Positions 57,724-64,000 of a DNA stretch of 64,000 nt are shown here, one piece after another. Location of the stretch: assembly GCF_018223345.1 (NCBI RefSeq), contig NZ_CP073587.1:2763001-2827000 (forward strand). The letters run 5' to 3'. Under the pieces are notes generated by a model, which worked only from the letters and a program-made list of their open reading frames with translations, was not told the origin of the DNA and made no database searches. Numbering within the stretch: the first letter of the stretch is position 1; every line of letters begins with the position of its first letter. Made by a program: the position numbers and the translations under genes. Source of the stretch: Shewanella yunxiaonensis. GTDB lineage: Bacteria > Pseudomonadota > Gammaproteobacteria > Enterobacterales > Shewanellaceae.

Positions 57724-58035
57724 TTGTAATACCATAGTGAATTTGACCACTTCATTACTGTTATATAAGTTATTTATCTGCTGCGGAACAGGGGGATTAC
57801 GCCATGAAGCATCTTTTCTCCAGTTAGGTTACGCACTTAATTGTCCTATATGGACTCGGTTAGATTGAAGAATTGGTTGCCTTGCTAGGCATCCTCCAAT
57901 GTCAGTGACCTAGAAAAATTGAAAAACCATAAAATATCAGTGAATATCACCAATTATCATTAAATCATCAGTCGCGTGATTTTTTGCCATTGATAGCATG
58001 TGCCTTGTACTTTTATACAAACAAGGAGACGACAA

Positions 58036-58182
58036 ATGTCTAAGCAAAACAATCACAATTCAGATATGACTAACGCCAATAAGAGTACGTCTGGTACGAA
58101 CAAGACTTACTCACAAAACCAAGGAAATCGAGGGTGGCAAATGAACCCTCAAAATCCGCAGAATGGCGGGAAGAAAAAATAA
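58036..58182 (+). CDS. Small Asn/Gln-rich protein
   Basis: 48 residues (MSKQNNHNSDMTNANKSTSG...), low complexity, Asn/Gln/Gly-rich, lysine-tailed, probably disordered. The start at 58036 has a good AAGGAG seven bases upstream; an upstream frame start at 58000 lacks one. A hairpin (GGGGGC/GCTCCC then TTTTC) follows at 58188-58210. Confidence 0.65.
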   Translation: MSKQNNHNSDMTNANKSTSGTNKTYSQNQGNRGWQMNPQNPQNGGKKK

Positions 58183-58187
58183 GTTGT

Positions 58188-58211
58188 GAAGGGGGCTTAA
58201 TGCTCCCTTTT
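58188..58211 (+). terminator. Terminator after the small Asn/Gln-rich gene
   Basis: GGGGGC and GCTCCC pair around TTAAT, followed by TTTTCTTT. Confidence 0.6.
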
Positions 58212-58225
58212 CTTTAAGGGGCTAC

Positions 58226-58882
58226 ATGGACAAGAGCAAAAACAGTAAGAAAAAACCGTTCAAATGGACAAGGGAACTTGTTCGGCTTGCCCTGAACGAT
58301 GGATGGACGCAACAAGAGATTGCTGAAAAATGCAGAACACAGCAATCCATCGTAAGTGCATGGAACAAAGGTTCAAAACAAGGCACTGAACAACAACTGC
58401 TGCCATTGCTCAATATCTATGGCAACAAAATTCGTCGTAACAGTTTTAAAGTTTATTGGTCATTAAACACTGACACTATGGAGAAAACCTTTTACCGTGT
58501 TGAAGGAAAGGTAATTCTTAGCCAAGCATTTTATGATCCGCGAAGAGACCAACGAGGCAAACTGGTCAAAAAAGTTCCCGAACTAAAGCTTGTGATACAC
58601 CATCAAGGTGCCGATCAGTTTCGCGTCATCAGTCAAAGTCGATTGACTTTCAGGCATACGAATGAAGAACTTGATCATAGCGTAGAGGATGCTGTTTGGA
58701 ATTCACGGGTGCTCGAACCTGTAACGACGACGCAGCTTATCGATTTCATTGATCATTATTCCAATGAACAGTTAAGCAGATACCCAAGTGATGCTAATAC
58801 ATTGCCGTTTTTAATCAGACAATCTCTTTTAAACCATGGATTCCCAGTATCGGGTATTGTTGAATATCCTGCCGTTTGGTAG
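58226..58882 (+). CDS. HTH protein, probable regulator
   Basis: 218 residues. Residues about 10-45 form a helix-turn-helix (WTRELVRLALNDGWTQQEIA then TQQSIVSAWNKGSKQG). A C-terminal domain of unknown type follows. It is a candidate regulator of the element's genes, perhaps replication or copy control. AAGGGG precedes the ATG. Confidence 0.72.
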   Translation: MDKSKNSKKKPFKWTRELVRLALNDGWTQQEIAEKCRTQQSIVSAWNKGSKQGTEQQLLPLLNIYGNKIRRNSFKVYWSLNTDTMEKTFYRVEGKVILSQAFYDPRRDQRGKLVKKVPELKLVIHHQGADQFRVISQSRLTFRHTNEELDHSVEDAVWNSRVLEPVTTTQLIDFIDHYSNEQLSRYPSDANTLPFLIRQSLLNHGFPVSGIVEYPAVW

Positions 58883-59315
58883 TGTGTAAATCCAACCCAA
58901 ATGGAACGAGCGCCTAAAGCTCAAAATATCAGGCTAGTAGCCTGTTTGAATGTACTCCTACAGGGAAAGCCCCGCTAACTGCCTTTTGCAGTGGCGGCGC
59001 TAGCATTCTTTTCGGTATTCATGGCCGCCGCTTGAAATCAAGCTAAGTGAATGGGAAACCTATTAACTGAAACGCCGTCATGATAAACGGGTACGGGGTG
59101 GGATGACGCCCAAGCCGTCAGATATCTGGCCGCTTGGGCGTTTTTATTGTAATCAGGTGCCCAGTAAACAGCCCTGATTACTAGAACTGTTGTACCAACG
59201 ACTTCGTGAATGCTGGCAGCAACAGGTAAGGTTTCAGACATAACCCTTTCAACGACTGTAGAGGTATTGTGGAGACCCATACCGCCACTAATGCCTAAGG
59301 TAAAGCCATCAAAGC
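58883..59315. other. Gap between convergent clusters, with terminator
   Basis: About 430 bases. ACGCCCAAGC and GCTTGGGCGT (about 59108-59142) form a 10-bp stem followed by TTTTTAT on the plus strand, a good terminator for the plus cluster. A minus-strand frame 59038-59280 runs straight through it and is doubtful. Confidence 0.6.
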
Positions 59316-59705
59316 TTATTTTGTCTTATCCGGTTTTAGCGCTACAAGTTCCTCTAATGGGCTTGGCCCTGTCAGTCTATAATTAATCACCGCCGGATTA
59401 TTGTAACGAACATCAGAGAAGTCCAGATGTAATCCCACTTGGCTCTCTCCTGTTACATCCTCCAGGCAATGTCGAGATTCCATATCAAGAGCAGCCATAT
59501 ATTTCTCTTCATTACTTTGAGGGCCGAGCGCCATGGTAATGAGACAGTCTTTTCCATGCTCAATCTTGTAAGTAACATTAATAGTGTCACCACTTGCTGG
59601 GAACTTAGAAACCATAAGTGAAGCGTCGTTAATTCCAGGCTTTGTCGCACACCCAGCCAAAGAGAGCATAGATGCGGTTGCCACTGCTAAGATTGCTTTT
59701 TTCAT
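59316..59705 (-). CDS. Small lipoprotein
   Basis: 129 residues from ATG 59705, preceded by GAGGAAA; a start at 59783 would add 26 non-signal residues. The signal peptide ends in the lipobox LAGC (MKKAILAVATASMLSLAGC). The mature domain is unassigned. Last gene of the minus-strand cluster; possibly an entry-exclusion or surface lipoprotein, which is inference. Confidence 0.72.
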   Translation of the reverse strand: MKKAILAVATASMLSLAGCATKPGINDASLMVSKFPASGDTINVTYKIEHGKDCLITMALGPQSNEEKYMAALDMESRHCLEDVTGESQVGLHLDFSDVRYNNPAVINYRLTGPSPLEELVALKPDKTK

Positions 59706-59736
59706 TTCAGTTTCCTCATTTATTTGAATGTAATTC

Positions 59737-60549
59737 TCAACGACCAATTGACTGGTTTTTGTCGCGGTCGATTCTTTTTTCACTGTGTTGCTGGTGCTGA
59801 ATTGACGATGCAGCTTGGCGTTCTTTTTCTCTCGATTGAGCCTGGGATATGGATTTTTGATGTTCTGGGCGAGGTTGATATTGGCTGTACTCTTTCTTGG
59901 CAGAATGAGATAGCTTGTTATAGGTACTAACTATCAGCTTATCAGCCTCCTTCTGTTGGCCGCTTTGTTCCAACCGTTTGGCATTGCTTATCGCATCTGA
60001 CATCAGTTCATGCCGCTGTTCTGTTTTAACCTCTAGTCGAAGGCGGGATAACTCAACACCTAGCGCCTTTGTCATTTTCCCAATATCTTTTTTTAGCTCC
60101 TGGGCAGCTTGTTGCTGCTTAGCGTTATCTGACTCAAAAAAGATTTTCTGGATAGCCTTTGCAGCCATCCACACCATGGCTCCTGCTGCTTCAGTGAAAA
60201 TATCGTTCTCCAGATAACCTCTTTGATAGTTAGAAAGCGTTTTAGATAGCCAGTTATCTTGAGTTGGTTTATCGAGCCCCATGCTTTCAACCTGCTTCAT
60301 TAGCAACTGGACAGAATCAACAATTTTCATCTGCTGCTCAGATAGCTGTCGATACTGCTCATTCATGTGAGCATGATCAAAAACGCTAGTTTTAATCTGC
60401 TCATCTTTAATAGGATGACTATTCATACTTTGCACAATTGACTTAGCCGCCGATTCAAGCTGCCCAACCAACTTGTTAGGGTCAGAGACATCAGCTTTGC
60501 TAAGTTCTTGATAGAGCGCCGCAACTTTCGCTTTTTCGTTCAATTCCAT
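59737..60549 (-). CDS. Coiled-coil protein of conjugative element
   Basis: 270 residues, mostly charged helix with a short hydrophobic patch (EAAGAMVWMAAKAIQKIFF, about 124-142) and a Gln/Lys-rich tail. A mobilisation or stability role is possible from its location in a cluster downstream of the relaxase gene. No family recognised. It precedes the lipoprotein gene by about 30 bases. Confidence 0.68.
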   Translation of the reverse strand: MELNEKAKVAALYQELSKADVSDPNKLVGQLESAAKSIVQSMNSHPIKDEQIKTSVFDHAHMNEQYRQLSEQQMKIVDSVQLLMKQVESMGLDKPTQDNWLSKTLSNYQRGYLENDIFTEAAGAMVWMAAKAIQKIFFESDNAKQQQAAQELKKDIGKMTKALGVELSRLRLEVKTEQRHELMSDAISNAKRLEQSGQQKEADKLIVSTYNKLSHSAKKEYSQYQPRPEHQKSISQAQSREKERQAASSIQHQQHSEKRIDRDKNQSIGR

Positions 60550-60561
60550 TCCAGTTACCTC

Positions 60562-60789
60562 TTAATGACGATGTTTTACATGTAGATTTCCATTAACCCA
60601 CTCTGCGCTAATGAAATTATTGGGCTCGGTAATGTGTTCAAAGTGGCTAGCTGACGCCTCTATATCTGCATGAAAGCGCTCGATCTCAGCCTGATAATTC
60701 CGAATTTCAGCCACAAGGTTGGATAGTTGAGAGTACAGATCAGGCTTGGGCTCTCTTCTGAAGATTTTTCTGAAAATACTGGTAATCAT
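60562..60789 (-). CDS. Small hypothetical protein, coupled
   Basis: 75 residues from ATG 60789, which overlaps the upstream stop as ATGA and is therefore preferred over a start at 60840. It begins with a basic amphipathic helix (MITSIFRKIFRREPK) and continues as a helical segment. No family known. Confidence 0.65.
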   Translation of the reverse strand: MITSIFRKIFRREPKPDLYSQLSNLVAEIRNYQAEIERFHADIEASASHFEHITEPNNFISAEWVNGNLHVKHRH

Positions 60790-61046
60790 TGAGTGCCGCC
60801 TTGATACCAAGAAGCAATAGGTTCGAAGTGATCTCCCCACTCCATGATCTTCAAAAAGTCATCGGTGTTATCGACTCTGGCAAGTCCACAATATGTTTTC
60901 GTGTATCGACCATCGAGACACTTCAATACAGTGAAATGAAGAGGTTCACCAGACGCTGCTCTTGCAGCGGTTACGCCTCGTCTTTGATGAATGTGAGCAT
61001 CATTTATTGGAAGTACTAATCCGTTAAGTTGAATCTCTGCCGCCAT
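60786..61046 (-). CDS. Small hypothetical protein behind motif copy B
   Basis: 86 residues (MAAEIQLNGLVLPINDAHIH...), soluble, no recognised domain. It is the first gene of a four-gene minus-strand unit (61046 to 59316). Motif copy B lies 63 bases upstream. GAGGAC precedes the ATG. Confidence 0.68.
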   Translation of the reverse strand: MAAEIQLNGLVLPINDAHIHQRRGVTAARAASGEPLHFTVLKCLDGRYTKTYCGLARVDNTDDFLKIMEWGDHFEPIASWYQGGTQ

Positions 61047-61108
61047 AGTGTCCTCATTTATCTCTACTCTCTTTGAGCTAATATTTTCTCAGGTGAGCAA
61101 GCGTTAGA

Positions 61109-61138
61109 TGGCACGCCAAAGTGCCCAATTTGGACAAA
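61109..61138 (-). promoter_or_regulatory. Transfer-region motif, copy B
   Basis: On the minus strand TTTGTCCAAATTGGGCAC continuing to TTTGGCGTGCCA, differing from copy A at only two or three positions. It ends 63 bases before the 61046 start. Confidence 0.75.
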
Positions 61139-61143
61139 AAGAA

Positions 61144-61159
61144 AGGGGCCATAGCCCCT
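61144..61159 (-). terminator. Terminator of the large lipoprotein gene
   Basis: AGGGGC and GCCCCT pair around CATA; on the minus strand TTCTTTTT follows. Confidence 0.8.
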
Positions 61160-61192
61160 AAACGAATGAGTGGAGAAGTTGAATTCGATGAT

Positions 61193-62716
61193 CTAGCGTT
61201 TGTGTTCACCAGCTTCTATCTGTTCGCGAGAAAAGACTGTGGGACAACGTGACAGATCCGGTTTTCCATAACCATTTAAAGCCTCTGATCTGCTGCATAT
61301 GTAGGCATCAAACCGACCTGCGGTTTGCATCATTTTTTCTTTGGCCTTCATTGACTCGCTTGCCTTTTCTAGGTAATCACAGGCAGGATAAGACCATGTT
61401 GCGAGTCCTGAATGGCCTGCCGCATATGTAGAGCAGGTTTCTCGCTCCGTGACTTTCTCTGTGTAACTTGCAATACCACTTCCTTTTTTCTGGAGTTGAG
61501 TCTGAATAGTTGAGTCGTGCTGGTACGGACCGGGATAGCTCCAATACGGCACCTGATAGTTGTTGAATGCAGGAGAGTACACCGACATAAACCCACGAAG
61601 ACCCTCGCTTTCGCCAGCAATGTAATCAGCAATACGTTTCCAGTTACCGTCTGTCCATTTCAAACAATGGTAACCTCCATCCGCTTGACGAGGTTTAGCT
61701 CCCAGCGCGATAGCGAGCTCATCAATTTCGATGTCACTATCCTGGCTGCTATTATCTGTACCAAACGCTGCACACATACCACCCACGTGCATTACGGATA
61801 TGACACTGGAGCGGCCTATGGCGTACGGTTTGATATCAAACGCATCAAAGTATCCAGTTCGTTGATAATTATAGAAGTTGGCAGCAATCATATTCATTGC
61901 TCCAGATCTGGATTGCATGTTTAACACATCACGAGACATTTTAAGCGCACTATCCCAACCAACTCGCGACGCCGCTGCCGCAATAAGGCTGCCCATCACA
62001 TCATTATCATGAGCCGAGATAGTGTATTGAACAGATGAAACTGGAGTCCGCACTGCACAGTATTCGTAATATTCATTAAAGGCTAAATCCTTACGCGCTT
62101 GTGGAGCGGCTGTATTGTGCTTCACCAAGAATTTATCCAAGCTCAGTTCCTGACCGTTCTCCGTACACTCACTACCTCCGTTGATTAGACAACGCTCATA
62201 AAGCTCAACCGTGCTTTTGAAAGAGGCAACGTTGGTAAGCGCATAATGGTCGATAAAATCGTCTACTGAGAACAGTTGACCAGAATCATTGAAGCAATCA
62301 TGGAATCCATACTTCATAGCCTTATCTGCTTCGTCGGAATAGCGATCTATTTTTGAAAAATTCACCTTCCTTTCTTTTTGGCGTCGCTCATCGTTGGCTG
62401 TACGAATGCGTTCTAGGGCTGCTGATTGATAACCCGGCTCTAGCAACGCCTCGGTCCAAGAGTTAAAGGTTTGCCACTCGGCACCTAAATTTGCCACCAT
62501 CTTAGCTGCCGAGTTGAATGCCTCCTCACTGCCGAAGTCTTCCTGTCTGAATCCAACGAGTTTCATATCGGCTAGTGCCGCTTGTGTATCCGGATCTGTT
62601 TTTTCAATATTCTGGACCGACGTATCTGTCTTAGTCTTGCCGGCGATGTTAGGCATGGTCGCGGAGCAACCTGCCAGTGCAGTCATTACAACTATTGACG
62701 TAAAAAGAACTTTCAC
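61193..62716 (-). CDS. Large lipoprotein of conjugative element
   Basis: About 507 residues from GTG 62716, which has GGGAG eight bases upstream; the longer frame from 62815 would translate motif copy C and is rejected. The signal ends in a lipobox (MTALAGC). The mature protein is long and cysteine-containing, with no domain I recognise. It sits directly after the relaxase gene and is its own unit behind motif copy C. A role in the transfer apparatus or surface exclusion is possible. Confidence 0.7.
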   Translation of the reverse strand: MKVLFTSIVVMTALAGCSATMPNIAGKTKTDTSVQNIEKTDPDTQAALADMKLVGFRQEDFGSEEAFNSAAKMVANLGAEWQTFNSWTEALLEPGYQSAALERIRTANDERRQKERKVNFSKIDRYSDEADKAMKYGFHDCFNDSGQLFSVDDFIDHYALTNVASFKSTVELYERCLINGGSECTENGQELSLDKFLVKHNTAAPQARKDLAFNEYYEYCAVRTPVSSVQYTISAHDNDVMGSLIAAAASRVGWDSALKMSRDVLNMQSRSGAMNMIAANFYNYQRTGYFDAFDIKPYAIGRSSVISVMHVGGMCAAFGTDNSSQDSDIEIDELAIALGAKPRQADGGYHCLKWTDGNWKRIADYIAGESEGLRGFMSVYSPAFNNYQVPYWSYPGPYQHDSTIQTQLQKKGSGIASYTEKVTERETCSTYAAGHSGLATWSYPACDYLEKASESMKAKEKMMQTAGRFDAYICSRSEALNGYGKPDLSRCPTVFSREQIEAGEHKR

Positions 62717-62777
62717 TTTTAGATCTCCCTTTTGGTTCTGTATCCATTCCATTTTCAAATAAAAGGGCAGTCTAGCC

Positions 62778-62807
62778 AGTACGCCAAACTGCCCTTTTTG
62801 GACAATA
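62778..62807 (-). promoter_or_regulatory. Transfer-region motif, copy C
   Basis: On the minus strand TATTGTCCAAAAAGGGCAG continuing to TTTGGCGTACT. It lies 62 bases before the lipoprotein GTG and nine bases after the relaxase stop. Confidence 0.72.
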
Positions 62808-62815
62808 GACCGCAA

Positions 62816-64000
62816 TTATCTAGTTAGACTGCGTTCACTGTCGCCTCTTGATATACCTTTAGCCTGAGATTTACCTGTTATCTGCGTTGACGAGCGTCCT
62901 GACTCTGGTTGTTGCCATAGCTTATCAATCAAGTGATCCAGCGGTTCCAGAGACTGGTAACGGCTTTCCTTAGCCGTCTGTTTTTGACCTGATCGTTGCT
63001 CTACAGCTCGAACCAGCCCTTCTTTTGAATCGGTATAGAGATACACGCGGTCCTTTGCTCTTGATATCTGCACATAGAACTGTTCCGTGTTCAATAAAGC
63101 TTCTCGGTTGGTTTCAGCGTGCACAAACACGTTCTGGGCTGTCTTACCTTGGGCAGCGTGAACAGTCATGGCGTAACCGTGATCCCAATGGGAATTAGCC
63201 AGCTTGGACATATCAAACTCACCAGTTTTACCATTTGAAAGTCTGAAGGTTACGTTCGTGCCTTCTATCTTCTCAACAGTGGCCGTGTCATTGTTCAATC
63301 GTCCAGTCGGCTTATCATTATCACGCCACACGATCTTCTCACCAACGGCCAAACCACTTTCAGTTAGTTCGAACAACTGGATGTTCTTGGCCGCATAGTT
63401 TTCAGGAGAGAAGCGAATCAGCTCAGCCTGCTCATTACCCCCCAACTTCTTCAATAAGAGATCGTGATTCTCTCGACCAACGACCTGATAATAGAGGCCC
63501 TGCTTGATGCCCTCACGCTTGAAGCTACGCGCAAACCGAACGATGCACCCATTTTGATATGACGTCACCATACGCCTTTCAGCTTCTGTTGCATCGACCG
63601 GTGATAGCTGGTTAGTACGCAGCTCTTCGCCCAGAGCATCTTCTTTTTTTAGGGCGTCACGAACTAATTCATTCGTGCGACGGCGGCCCTCACGGCTTGG
63701 TTCGAGGATAATACTTTTGGCTCGTTCATCCGGCGCAAGAGCCATGTAGTTCTTCACAAGCTCTTGTCTGCGGACTTCACCGCTTTTCTCATGGTCAATT
63801 TTTCCACTTTTCTTATGCGCGACCAATTCTTTTATCGTGCTGCCACTATCCTGTAACCGACTTAGAGCATTAGAGGCCCTTTTCATTAGGGAGAGGTATA
63901 CCGCATCCCTTGTTCCTCGGTTCGTCTGCCGAACGATTTCTTCCAGATGGTAGGTTTCCATCCCGTGATTTTGAAGCTGCCTGAAAGCAGCCCCAGCTTC
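62816..64000 (-). CDS. MobF-type relaxase/helicase (TraI/TrwC-like), C-terminal part
   Basis: 395 codons are visible; the frame is open at the right window edge (…GAAFRQLQNHG precedes the first in-window ATG), so the N-terminal relaxase lies outside. The visible part covers the end of the RecD-like helicase: MVTSYQNGCIVRFARSF, YAMTVHAAQGKTAQNVFVHAE and YVQISRAKDRVYLYTD are typical of TraI/TrwC. The tail is Gln/Ser-rich. In conjugation this enzyme nicks oriT and unwinds the transferred strand. It implies a conjugative or mobilisable element. Confidence 0.9.
   Translation of the reverse strand, partial: EAGAAFRQLQNHGMETYHLEEIVRQTNRGTRDAVYLSLMKRASNALSRLQDSGSTIKELVAHKKSGKIDHEKSGEVRRQELVKNYMALAPDERAKSIILEPSREGRRRTNELVRDALKKEDALGEELRTNQLSPVDATEAERRMVTSYQNGCIVRFARSFKREGIKQGLYYQVVGRENHDLLLKKLGGNEQAELIRFSPENYAAKNIQLFELTESGLAVGEKIVWRDNDKPTGRLNNDTATVEKIEGTNVTFRLSNGKTGEFDMSKLANSHWDHGYAMTVHAAQGKTAQNVFVHAETNREALLNTEQFYVQISRAKDRVYLYTDSKEGLVRAVEQRSGQKQTAKESRYQSLEPLDHLIDKLWQQPESGRSSTQITGKSQAKGISRGDSERSLTR

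Noticed and set aside
59038..59280. Minus-strand 80-residue frame
   Set aside because: It passes through the plus-cluster terminator stem and has a poor ribosome site. A real short protein is not excluded, but support is too weak.
62717..62815. N-terminal extension of the large lipoprotein to 62815
   Set aside because: It would translate the conserved upstream motif and place 33 residues before a good lipoprotein signal; GTG 62716 has a better ribosome site.

Overview
The first ~33 kb read like the core chromosome of a Shewanella-like marine gammaproteobacterium (Alteromonadales). The signs are dnaK-dnaJ behind sigma-32-type promoters, proBA, pepD, a lipB-lipA operon, holD-rimI, a DUF3634 protein, a photolyase beside a MerR regulator, and an outer-membrane TonB-dependent receptor. 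Genes are compact, mid-GC, and mostly separated by clear stem-loop terminators. This assignment is by gene content and style only.

At 33097-33141 the chromosome stops looking ordinary. The 3' half of a tRNA-Trp gene (minus strand) sits alone, cut in the anticodon loop, as expected for the displaced end of an integrated island. Everything to the right (33.1 kb to beyond 64 kb) looks accessory. (1) 33.5-37.1 kb is a 3,582-bp transposon without a transposase. It has TGT...ACA ends, a 5-bp target duplication and three repeated binding sites per end, packed on one side and spread on the other, as in Tn7-like elements. Its only gene encodes a protein with a HEPN-type RNxxxH motif, and that gene is split by an IS2-group IS3-family insertion. 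(2) 37.2-41.6 kb is a cassette-like cluster with integron attC sites but no integrase (DUF5677, two hypotheticals, chromate transporter chrA). (3) 42-54 kb is a nitric-oxide/nitrite block: nnrS-nrfA, a NorR-type regulator divergent from hmp, a second norR divergent from norVW, a methyltransferase, and a DUF1971/YeaR-like protein. The two regulators appear to use two different operator types, each with three boxes before a sigma-54 promoter. (4) 54.4-64 kb is conjugative-element DNA: a decayed LysR gene and a hypothetical, an iteron-like array with a 13-bp inverted repeat, then oppositely oriented clusters of lipoproteins, coiled-coil proteins and an HTH protein, ending in a MobF/TraI relaxase-helicase cut by the window edge. 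A ~30-bp motif lies 59-63 nt before three of these transcription units and looks like the site of a shared activator.

A working picture is a tRNA-Trp-integrated mobile island carrying a respiratory/NO-detoxification package, a metal-resistance gene and defence-like cargo. Nested mobile elements (Tn7-like within island, IS2 within Tn7-like) have inactivated at least one candidate defence gene.
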